From: Nocardia takedensis NBRC 100417
GTDB lineage: Bacteria > Actinomycetota > Actinomycetes > Mycobacteriales > Mycobacteriaceae
Length of the DNA: 64,000 nucleotides
NCBI RefSeq assembly: GCF_000308695.1
Contig: NZ_BAGG01000035.1
Location: 1 to 64,000, forward strand
Direction of reading: 5' to 3'
The notes below the pieces were generated by a model that saw only the letters and a program-made list of their open reading frames with translations, was not told the origin of the DNA and made no database searches. Shown here piece by piece: positions 49,641 to 57,916 of the stretch (its first letter is position 1; every line of letters starts with the position of its first letter). A program made the position numbers and the translations under genes.

Positions 49641-49720
49641 CGCAGGAGATCCCAGGTGCCGCGCACGCCGACAACTACACCATCCACGACCGCCCGCGTG
49701 AGGTAGTCGGGCTCGCCGGA

Positions 49721-51235
49721 TCAGCGCGTCCGACGCATGCGCTCCAAGTCATCGGCCAATGTCCTCGTCAAGGGATGCTGTTGTCCATGGTGCCCGGTGA
49801 CCTCGGTAATCAAGTCCTGGAGCGCGACCACGGCGTCCCTCTCCCGGCCCATACCCTCCAACAACAGGCAGAGACGACGCCGCAGTTCCAGCGTGCGAGT
49901 GTCGAACGAGCCATACACCGTTGTCTGGTCCGTGAGGAGATCCCGGAGTTTGGCGAGTCCCAAGTGCGGTTCGGCGGCGAATATCAAACAGTCCGCTTCA
50001 CGCTGACGGACATCGAACACGGTTTCGGCGTCGTGCCCGTCGCGCCGGGTGAGGTCGCCGACGAGGGTCGCGTAGGAGCGCGCCGCCTCACCGTAGCGTC
50101 CGTTGGTCATGAGCAGATCGGCCGCGTCACGTCGTACGGCGAGGACGGTGGAATCGTCCGCCCCCAGGGCTGTCGCCGCGCGGTGGGCCGTGGTGACCAG
50201 GAGTTCGACGGCCTCGTCGCTCCGGGACGATCGAGCGAGCCCGTTCGCCTGTCGTCGTGCCTTATCGATGTCTCCTGGCGTCACGGACGGCGGCGCGGCT
50301 GGGCCGTGCGCTCGCGGTGGAATTATGCTCGCGTACATGCGCGCGGGTGTCATTTCCGCGCCGACCGCGCCCGGGAGTTCCGGCAGGTTCTCGGCGTGCG
50401 GCAGTAAGCGGTGGAATACCTCGACGGCACTGTTCGGGCGATCATCGGGATCTTTGGCCAGCAGGGTGAGCACCAACTCCTCGATCTCCGGTGGCGTATC
50501 CGGGCGCAGAGCTCGCAGCGGGGTCGGTGCGGTCAGGATCTGATCCCTCAATGTCTCGCTGAAAGAACGACTCTCGAACAATGCCGCGCCGGCGAGCAGA
50601 CGATGCACGACCAGTCCGAGCGCGTAGAGGTCGGTCGCGGGCCCGATCCGGTCGTTGTCACCGAACTGCTCCGGCGCCATGTAGAGCGTGGTGCCGATGG
50701 GGACACCCGTCATGCTGATCGCGGACTGACCGGGATCTCCGAGGGCGGTCGCCAGACCGAAGTCGAGCACTTTGACGTAGCCGTCCGGTGTGATCATGAG
50801 ATTGCCGGGTTTGATGTCGCGGTGGATCACCCGGCGTTGGTGGGCGTAGTGCAGCACCGCGCACACCTGCGCGGCGATCGCGGCGGCCCAGCCGATCGGC
50901 AGGGGATCGTGTTCGGCGGCGAGGTCGTCCGCGTTGATTCCTTCGATGAACTGCATGGCCAGATACAGCCGACCGTGCAGCGGACTCGCCGGATCATCGA
51001 TGCGACCCTGTTCGAAAATCACTGGGACACCCGGGTGATCGAGTCGCGCGGTGATTCGGCCCTCCCGCAGGAATCGGCGGGCGGATTCCTCGTCGCCGAT
51101 CCGATCCGCACGGACGAGTTTGATCGCGACCGGACGGTCCATCAGCAGATCGGTTCCCCGAAACACCTCGCCCATTCCGCCGCGCCCCAGCGGCGTGTCG
51201 ATGCGGTAGCGCTCCGCGATCATCTGTGTACGCAC
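49721..51235 (-). CDS. Ser/Thr protein kinase with TPR-like C-terminal region, adjacent to DISARM
   Basis: A 504-residue Hanks-type kinase. The glycine loop LGRGGMGEVF, the lysine AIKLV, the catalytic loop HRDIKPGNLM (near residue 138), DFGLA and the APEQF/ATDLYALG segments are all intact, so it should be active. The C-terminal 190 residues are helical and TPR-like (DEAVELLVTTAHRAATALG, GRYGEAARSYATL). There is no transmembrane helix, unlike PknB-type receptors, so it is cytosolic. It starts only 28 bp behind drmC with no terminator between. A kinase that responds to phage or to DISARM action is a reasonable hypothesis; kinases are not core members of DISARM. Confidence 0.93.
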   Translation of the reverse strand: MRTQMIAERYRIDTPLGRGGMGEVFRGTDLLMDRPVAIKLVRADRIGDEESARRFLREGRITARLDHPGVPVIFEQGRIDDPASPLHGRLYLAMQFIEGINADDLAAEHDPLPIGWAAAIAAQVCAVLHYAHQRRVIHRDIKPGNLMITPDGYVKVLDFGLATALGDPGQSAISMTGVPIGTTLYMAPEQFGDNDRIGPATDLYALGLVVHRLLAGAALFESRSFSETLRDQILTAPTPLRALRPDTPPEIEELVLTLLAKDPDDRPNSAVEVFHRLLPHAENLPELPGAVGAEMTPARMYASIIPPRAHGPAAPPSVTPGDIDKARRQANGLARSSRSDEAVELLVTTAHRAATALGADDSTVLAVRRDAADLLMTNGRYGEAARSYATLVGDLTRRDGHDAETVFDVRQREADCLIFAAEPHLGLAKLRDLLTDQTTVYGSFDTRTLELRRRLCLLLEGMGRERDAVVALQDLITEVTGHHGQQHPLTRTLADDLERMRRTR

Positions 51236-51263
51236 CAGTTCATCTCATACACAGACGATCGCC

Positions 51264-51980
51264 TCACAGCAAACGTTTCAGCACTCCGGATGCTTTCAGA
51301 GCGGCCAAGTGCTCAGCGGCGCGCCGGGGAGCCGACCCGCCACTGATGAGAACACCGGCCTCGATGTTCTGGCCCACGCCGGACTGGGTGAGATTGGCGC
51401 TGGTGACGAACAACTCGCGTCGGTCGGCGACAGCCAGCTTGGCGTGCATCTTCGCGCCCCGCTCCCTCGAACCGGCGGGCCAGTGCCACAACTGCATTCC
51501 CGTGCCGTGGAAAGCGATCGCCGGTTCGTCCCCGCTGATCGCTCCGGCGGCTCCCTGCAAGGTTTCCACGACGACCACACCACGCACGCCGCGAGCGGTC
51601 GCGGCGGTGAGCGCGTCGCGCAGTGGCTCGTGGGGTTTCGCCGAGTAGGTGGTCAGGAACAACTCCGCTTCGGCGCGTTCGACCACCTCGACGAGGACGC
51701 GCGCGGTGGCACGCACCGGAACGCCGTGCGCCGAGGGACCGCTCCACACGGACTCCACCCGTTGCCGTGGATGGTCCAACGCGGCGGCGAAACCGCGCAG
51801 ATACGCGGCGGCTTCGGCGTTGGTGTGCGCCTGCATCGCGTCGATCACGGTCTGCGCCTCGGCCGGGTAACCGATCACCGACTCGACGGCGACGATCGGC
51901 GGCGCGTCCTCGGCGATCCGGTCCGCGATCGTGCGCAGGCGCACGGGACCGAGGCGAGCGGCGGCGTCCTCGAGACTCAC
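51264..51980 (-). CDS. drmC: DISARM protein DrmC (phospholipase D-like)
   Basis: A 238-residue protein with a single phospholipase D HKD half-site, KMHAKLAVADRRELFVTSAN, near residue 175. DrmC proteins of the DISARM defence system have this domain; the core activity can be retained without it in some systems. GTG 51980 overlaps the DrmB stop by GTGA. It is the last of the core DISARM genes here. One HKD motif means the active form should be a dimer. Nuclease or phosphodiesterase action is inferred from the family. Confidence 0.92.
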   Translation of the reverse strand: MSLEDAAARLGPVRLRTIADRIAEDAPPIVAVESVIGYPAEAQTVIDAMQAHTNAEAAAYLRGFAAALDHPRQRVESVWSGPSAHGVPVRATARVLVEVVERAEAELFLTTYSAKPHEPLRDALTAATARGVRGVVVVETLQGAAGAISGDEPAIAFHGTGMQLWHWPAGSRERGAKMHAKLAVADRRELFVTSANLTQSGVGQNIEAGVLISGGSAPRRAAEHLAALKASGVLKRLL

Positions 51981-53869
51981 GGCAGATCCGGGAACAGTGC
52001 CAATTCCGGCTGATCGCCGAGCGGGACGAGGAATCGGCGATCCAGGAACTTGTTGCCGCGTTCGCAGGTCGTCTCGGAGACGAACAGACAGATGTGACAG
52101 GCGGCGCCGTGCAGGACATCGGAGGGGAAGCTGGGCAGTCGTTCCGCACACAGCGGATCGGAGGAGCAGTTGCGGGCATCGAGTAGAGCGCGCCGGGTCA
52201 GCCGCACCAGCTGATCCGGTTCGGCCAGCGACACCAGGCCGCCGAGTGTGCCCTCGGCGTCCGGAACGGCGGTGTAGATGAGGATGCCGCTGCGGGGTTC
52301 GCCGTCGGAGTCGCCGGAGTAGATGCGTTCCGACAGTGAGGCCGAGCTGTAACCGCATTCCAGGGCGATGGTCCGAATCATCAGGTGCGACAGCGTGTGC
52401 AGGGCGTAGAAGCGCAAGCCGGGCCAGTTCGCCATGGGGTCGAACGCCCCGGCGATGCGATCGGAGTAACGGTTCGCGCGGTAGCGTTCGTACGCTTCGC
52501 GGTGGCGTGCCATCGTCTCGGAGTTCTCGACCCGTCGTTCCCAGTCACGCAGCAGGTCTTCCGGGAGTTTGAGGAAGATGCCTTCGCCGCGCACTTCGCT
52601 GGCGGGAATCCATTCCGGCCTCGACCTGGCCAGCGGCACCCTGGTCACCAGATTCGGATCCTGGGGATCGGGAGCGTCCAAGCGGGTGAATCCGATCAAT
52701 GCGCGGACCTCGCGCAATCGTTCGGCTTGGATGACATCGTCGTAGATTCCGATGAGCGGTTTCGGAACCCCGTCGACGTCGCGGTACAGCGCGAAATCGG
52801 CATTCGGTTCGGGAAGCCTGTCCGCTGCGAAGACTCGCCATTCGGCGCCACGCAGATCGCCGTCCTCCTCGTCGCCGCCGGTGTCGCCCGCGAGCTTCGC
52901 GCGCCGTCTTTCCACGGCCTGCTCGACCTCGTCGTCGGTCCAGTCAACGAGTTCCCGGAACGCGGGGACCTGGGTGCGTCCGTAGGGGTACATCGCGCGG
53001 GGCAGCCCGCTCAGCGCGTCCCAATGCTTCTCGATCAGATCGTCGAGCCTGCTGCTGTCGGTGGACGGCACCGCCAGCGCCGACAGGGTTTCGGCGAACC
53101 ACTGATTCGACGCGCCCACCACGATGACCTTCAGCGGCTTGGCGCAATTGGCGTCGAAGGTGCTCAGATGCGGATGCCTGCCGCGGCAGGGCGGCAGATT
53201 CTGCTCGCCGCGAGATCCCATCGCTTCGCGAATATTGCGGTTGGCCGGACAATGCCTGCAGGTGATCTTCACGTCCGCGCCGAGGTTGCCGCCCCGGTCC
53301 TCCATCTGGAGCCGAGGGTGGGTGGCATTCGGGCACGGAACCCCGTGGTGGACGAACTCGCGATAGGGGAATTCGTCGAGATGTCCGTTGGCGCAGGACA
53401 AAAGGAAGCGTGCGGTGACCGCCAGCGGCTTCTTTCCCCGCTTCGCGCATCTCGCGTGCACGAAGCGCGCTTCGTGCGGCCGTCGCGGGTTGAGGTTCTC
53501 GAAGTCGAAGGCGTGCCCGTCCAGCGACGCCAGGTCATTGCAGTAGGTGCACCGGAACCAGGCCGGGAACGGCGTCACCGGAACACCTACCGCCGAGGCG
53601 GGCCCTTTCGGGTTGCTGTCCAGCCCTTCCATCCACGGCGCGGGCTCGAGTCTTCTGACCGATCGGCCCAGGATGTCGTTCGCCTTCTTCAACAGCCGGG
53701 GTTCGGTGATCGGCTCCTGCGGCGATTTCCGCAGATCCCATTCGTCGAGACCCTTGACCAGGACCGAGAAGTTCGGCAGATCCACGAGCGCACCGACGCC
53801 GGTGGTGAACATCAGATGACTGGGCCGGACGCTGCCGACGCGCCGGAAGTAGTCGAAGTTGTCGGTCAT
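51977..53869 (-). CDS. drmB: DISARM protein DrmB (DUF1998)
   Basis: A 630-residue DUF1998-domain protein. Zinc-ribbon-like cysteine groups are visible: FRCTYCNDLA, ITCRHCPANRN, and the C-terminal CSSDPLCAERLPSFPS continuing to ACHICLFVSETTCERGN, typical of DUF1998. DrmB forms a complex with the DrmA helicase that binds phage DNA with 5' overhangs. The ATG overlaps the drmA stop by 4 bp, and drmC overlaps its end. Length is normal for the family. Confidence 0.95.
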   Translation of the reverse strand: MTDNFDYFRRVGSVRPSHLMFTTGVGALVDLPNFSVLVKGLDEWDLRKSPQEPITEPRLLKKANDILGRSVRRLEPAPWMEGLDSNPKGPASAVGVPVTPFPAWFRCTYCNDLASLDGHAFDFENLNPRRPHEARFVHARCAKRGKKPLAVTARFLLSCANGHLDEFPYREFVHHGVPCPNATHPRLQMEDRGGNLGADVKITCRHCPANRNIREAMGSRGEQNLPPCRGRHPHLSTFDANCAKPLKVIVVGASNQWFAETLSALAVPSTDSSRLDDLIEKHWDALSGLPRAMYPYGRTQVPAFRELVDWTDDEVEQAVERRRAKLAGDTGGDEEDGDLRGAEWRVFAADRLPEPNADFALYRDVDGVPKPLIGIYDDVIQAERLREVRALIGFTRLDAPDPQDPNLVTRVPLARSRPEWIPASEVRGEGIFLKLPEDLLRDWERRVENSETMARHREAYERYRANRYSDRIAGAFDPMANWPGLRFYALHTLSHLMIRTIALECGYSSASLSERIYSGDSDGEPRSGILIYTAVPDAEGTLGGLVSLAEPDQLVRLTRRALLDARNCSSDPLCAERLPSFPSDVLHGAACHICLFVSETTCERGNKFLDRRFLVPLGDQPELALFPDLP

Positions 53870-56800
53870 CGGTCGTTCTCCTCGGTGTCCTCACCCTCCG
53901 ACGACGCGGGCAGAAACCAGCCGGGCGCACCGAACGGAGGCGCGAACAGCGCCTCCTTGCGGGGGAACAGCAGGTTGATCTCGTTCTCGGTCTCCCGCAT
54001 GGACATGCCGACCGTCATCGGTTCCCACGCGCCGGTGCCCGCGGGCCTGATCAGTCCCTTGAGCTGCTGTCTGTTCGATGTTCCGTCGGTGTAGCCCAAG
54101 CGCACGGAGGGGTGGTTCTGTCCTTCCGGGCCTGCCCAGCGGTCACCGATCATCTTCAGCTGCTCGTCCAGGTAGTTGCGACCGCGCACGCTGTTCACCG
54201 CCTCGGCACGGGCGAGCATCCGCTCCCGGATGTCCCGCACGACCGGACCGTCGAGATCGACGTCGTAGGCGTCGGGGTTGCGCGAGTAGTTCTCGATCGC
54301 GTTGCGGACAGCGGCGACGAACATCCCGGTCGCGCCGCGATCTATGGATCGGCGTGTGTACGGCGTCACCGACAGCGCTTCGACCTGCCGGTAGAAGGTG
54401 GCGTGGTAGTGCTCGAAGTCCTCGTAGTGGGCCAGATCCCGCGGCCGCGACCAGTTGTAGAGGGTCACCACGAGTCCGGGCCGTTCGGAATCACGCCCGA
54501 CGCGCGAGGATGCCTGGATGTATTCGGCGGTGTTCTTGGGCTGGCCGGTCATCACCATCAGACCGAACCGGGAGACGTCCACGCCCACTTGGAGCATGGA
54601 GGTCGCCAGCACCGCGTCCACCGGGCGCAGACCATCGCGTTCGCGCTGGGAGAACCGTTCCGCGAGGGGATGAGGCGGCGGCACCCGCTCGCCGGACCTC
54701 GCGGCGCGCAGCGCTTCGCGGTGTCTGCCGTATTCGGCGGGCGCCGCAATGCGGCGCGCCGAGGTGTCGAGGTCGGGGTCGAACTGGTGCTCGAGGCGTT
54801 TGAGCGCGTCGCTGATGTCGCCCGAGGAGATGCGCGAGGTCAATTCCTGGATGGACAGCATCGCCGAACGCACGTGCAGCCGATCGGAGAGCCGCGGCCG
54901 GGTCCGGCCGCGGCGGACACGCGTCGTCACGTCGTCGTCGAGGTAGCGACGCATGCCCGCCAATTCCCGTGTGGCGTTGAAGTAGCCGACCATCGTCATG
55001 TACGGGTCGGCCGCCGCGCCGTAGCGATCGAACAGGGTCTGGCCGGCGAGCAACAGGATCTCGGCGAGCCGGATCTCGGCGGATTTCATGCGGACACCGT
55101 GCGCGCACAATCCCAGATAGCGGCGGCCCGGATGCTTCTTCGTGATCGGCTGCTGCTCGGAGAAGAACGTGTCGGCGACATCGAGCACCTGCGGCGGGAA
55201 AACCGCGAGTTCACGCCCGAATACGCCGAGCACCTGTTCGCGCGCACGCTTGGTGGTGGCGGTCGAGGCCACGACCTTCGGAGCGGTGAGCCGCTCGGCG
55301 AACCGCCAGGTGGTGAGTTCGGCGACGGCGGCCTCGAACAGACCGACGGTGGTGCCCAGCGCACCGGAGATCAGGTGCAACTCGTCCTGGATGATCAGAT
55401 CCGGCGGCCGCAACCGCACCACGGGTTCGGCACTGACGCCGGGCAATTGGTGGGTCTTGTTGTGGCGTGTCGCGCAGCCCGTCCTGGCGTCCATGTCGTC
55501 GTGTCGGTAGCCGTGGCGCGGGCAGCGCGACGCGGCCCGTCCGAACAGCATGCCCGCCTGGCCTTTCCAAGGCAGCTGGGCGAGTTTGTCGACGGTGGCG
55601 ATCACCAGGGTGGGCAGCAGTCGGTAGATCTCCTCATCGACCGTGATGATCGGCAGACCTTCGCCGTGGGCCGTCCGGCGGGCGAACGGGCAGGCGTCAC
55701 CACCCTCACCGCGCGAGCAGTACAGCAAAATGCGGCGGCGTTCGTCATCGACGTCCAGATCACGCTGAGCGTTGAGCTGGGTGCCGCACCACGGGCAGTT
55801 CAGGGTTTGCAGCACGTTGGCTCGCCGCCCGTTACCGGAGTCCCTGGCCTCGATGATCTGTTCCTTCGCGCCCTCGAACCAGTTGGGCGCCACGCTTTCC
55901 CCGACCCACAAGCCGATGCGGAACGGCTCCTGCCCCCAGGTGTCGGGCTCGCGACGACGGATCACCTCGGTGGCGCAGACGAGCGCGGCGGCGCGCTGGA
56001 ACTGCTGGGCCGTGAGCAAGCGCAGCGTGTATCGCATGAGCACCGCGACTCCGGCGAGTCCGCTGCGGGCCTCCGCTCCCGCACCGAGCTGTCCCTGAAG
56101 TCGACGGATGGCGAAGGTGTAGGCGGTCAAGCCCAGATAGGCTTCGGTCTTGCCGCCGCCGGTGGGGAAGAACAGCAGGTCGACCAGCGCGGTGTGGTCC
56201 GCCGCGCGTTCGGGGTGCCCTGGATCGGTGAGCGAGGGCAGGTTCAGCAGGACGAAGGCGAGCTGGAACGGACGCCAGCTGGCCGCCCGCTCGCCCTCCC
56301 CGTCGATCTGCGCCTTGGCCTCGGCGTAGTCGAGTCCGTGCTCACGCAGCGGCGCCAGCGCGGTGTTGCGGCGCTGTAGCGCCATCGCCTCGTTGGTGAA
56401 GTGGAAGGCCGCGAGCGCTTCGGCGTGGCGCGGCCGATTCGAGTCGGTGAGCAGTCCGATGCCCTCGGCGATCCGGTTACAGGCCGTCCGAGCGTCGCGG
56501 ATTGCTTTGCTGGCGGCCGGCTTCAAAGATTCCGGCAGCCCGTCGATTTCGCGTTCGCGTTCGTCGAGCCACGCGGTGTAGCGCTCGACCAGCGGACGCA
56601 GTCCGGTGGCGAGCGCTTCCGGCGTCGCGGTGGCGAGTCGGTCCATGGACAGCTCGACGGCTTCCATCGGCGTGCCCTTGCCCGAGGGGGCCACCGTGGC
56701 GGGCACATCGTAGGTCGGCACCCAGGTGGTGGTTAGCGCGTGCGCGAGACGATCGCCCTCGCGGACCTCGGCGTGCACCGCGATATTGCGGCCGGCCGCG

Positions 56801-57681
56801 TACCGGCGTTCCTTCCGGTAGAGCAGCCGCAGGTGCAGTTCCTCGAGATCGCCCTCGAAAGCCCGCGCCTGGTCCTCGGGATCATCGATGGGCAGGAAGA
56901 CGGCTCGGTTGCCGTCCATGGCGGTGACGGCCAGTTCCGCCTGGAAGATCCACGCCGTGTCTTTGTTGGTGGCCGGTTCGTCCTGACTGTTCACCAGTGC
57001 GAGATCCACGACCCGCGTGTAATCGTCGCCCGGTCGTACTGTCACCGAGAGGTAGACGCCCGGGTCGTCCGGGTGCTCGGCCGTCAGCGGTACCGCGTAG
57101 GACGGTTCGGCGTCGAGATGGACCTCGATCTCACGCTCGATCGGCTCCCGCACCCAGACCCGGGTGGTCTTGCCGTCCTCGTCCATGCTCTCGGAGGGGT
57201 GGTAGCGACCCCATGACGCTTTGACGGCGATCGTGTCGACTTCCGCCGGAACGCAGAACGACAGACCCATCGATGAGGCCCAGATCCGGCCGAGTGCCTG
57301 CGCGGACACGATTTCGGGCAGTCCGCCGTCGTCGTCGCCCGCCGCCTCGCCCTCGGTGACGGTGGCCTCGTCGGCCTGCTGCACGGTGGATTCGACCCGA
57401 TGTTTGGGGCCGAGCATGCCGACGATGTAGCGGTCGCGCGGGCCTCGGCGGCGCTCCTCGCGGTCACCGTCCCACGGGCCGAGCAGATCGTCCCGCACGA
57501 GCGCGGTCAGTTCCTCGCGGACCGTGTAGGAGTCGGCCCGCTCGAAGTCCTGGACGGCATCGAGCGGATGGACCTCGGCGTCCGCCACGTCGTCAGGGGA
57601 GGAGGACAGGTCCAGTCTCGCCTGTCGCGGCCGGCCGGTGTCGAACAGCTCGGGCTGATCGTCAGCCGAGGGTGGGGTCAT
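53866..57681 (-). CDS. drmA: DISARM helicase DrmA
   Basis: A 1271-residue SF2-type helicase. Walker A is FPTGGGKTEAY (about 505-515), the DExH-type box is QDELHLI (about 762), and motif VI-like SSRVGRD occurs in the C-terminal half. It is the DNA-translocating core of DISARM and acts with DrmB. The first 110 residues are acidic and probably disordered. It starts at ATG 57681 and is separated from drmMI by 235 bp that contain a hairpin, so it probably has its own promoter and forms the unit drmA-drmB-drmC with the kinase gene. Confidence 0.95.
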   Translation of the reverse strand: MTPPSADDQPELFDTGRPRQARLDLSSSPDDVADAEVHPLDAVQDFERADSYTVREELTALVRDDLLGPWDGDREERRRGPRDRYIVGMLGPKHRVESTVQQADEATVTEGEAAGDDDGGLPEIVSAQALGRIWASSMGLSFCVPAEVDTIAVKASWGRYHPSESMDEDGKTTRVWVREPIEREIEVHLDAEPSYAVPLTAEHPDDPGVYLSVTVRPGDDYTRVVDLALVNSQDEPATNKDTAWIFQAELAVTAMDGNRAVFLPIDDPEDQARAFEGDLEELHLRLLYRKERRYAAGRNIAVHAEVREGDRLAHALTTTWVPTYDVPATVAPSGKGTPMEAVELSMDRLATATPEALATGLRPLVERYTAWLDEREREIDGLPESLKPAASKAIRDARTACNRIAEGIGLLTDSNRPRHAEALAAFHFTNEAMALQRRNTALAPLREHGLDYAEAKAQIDGEGERAASWRPFQLAFVLLNLPSLTDPGHPERAADHTALVDLLFFPTGGGKTEAYLGLTAYTFAIRRLQGQLGAGAEARSGLAGVAVLMRYTLRLLTAQQFQRAAALVCATEVIRRREPDTWGQEPFRIGLWVGESVAPNWFEGAKEQIIEARDSGNGRRANVLQTLNCPWCGTQLNAQRDLDVDDERRRILLYCSRGEGGDACPFARRTAHGEGLPIITVDEEIYRLLPTLVIATVDKLAQLPWKGQAGMLFGRAASRCPRHGYRHDDMDARTGCATRHNKTHQLPGVSAEPVVRLRPPDLIIQDELHLISGALGTTVGLFEAAVAELTTWRFAERLTAPKVVASTATTKRAREQVLGVFGRELAVFPPQVLDVADTFFSEQQPITKKHPGRRYLGLCAHGVRMKSAEIRLAEILLLAGQTLFDRYGAAADPYMTMVGYFNATRELAGMRRYLDDDVTTRVRRGRTRPRLSDRLHVRSAMLSIQELTSRISSGDISDALKRLEHQFDPDLDTSARRIAAPAEYGRHREALRAARSGERVPPPHPLAERFSQRERDGLRPVDAVLATSMLQVGVDVSRFGLMVMTGQPKNTAEYIQASSRVGRDSERPGLVVTLYNWSRPRDLAHYEDFEHYHATFYRQVEALSVTPYTRRSIDRGATGMFVAAVRNAIENYSRNPDAYDVDLDGPVVRDIRERMLARAEAVNSVRGRNYLDEQLKMIGDRWAGPEGQNHPSVRLGYTDGTSNRQQLKGLIRPAGTGAWEPMTVGMSMRETENEINLLFPRKEALFAPPFGAPGWFLPASSEGEDTEENDR

Positions 57682-57868
57682 CGGAAACTCCTGTCACGCC
57701 GCTGTATTCGTTCCCCAACATCTGGTGGCCCACCCTAGCGGCACCCACCGACAGTTCACGGCATTTCGATTGTGAACTAGATTCACGCGAAGAGTGGATC
57801 TCGTTCCCGCCCCCGCGCGGTCGCTCTCCGGACAGTACCCGCAACTCGCGCCGTAGCCCCGCCGAACG

Positions 57869-57899
57869 CCCGCGGCGGCGAGCGAACCACCGCCGCGGG
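57869..57899 (-). terminator. Hairpin after drmMI
   Basis: A perfect 10-bp stem (CCCGCGGCGG and complement) with an 11-nt loop, starting 17 bp after the drmMI stop. It probably ends the drmD-drmMI transcript and separates it from drmA. Confidence 0.6.
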
Positions 57900-57916
57900 A
57901 CTCTGTCCGGGAAGAC

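Noticed and set aside
41261-49700. Prophage or integrative element with integrase
   Set aside because: No integrase, transposase, phage structural gene or att repeat could be seen; only decay and cassettes are visible.
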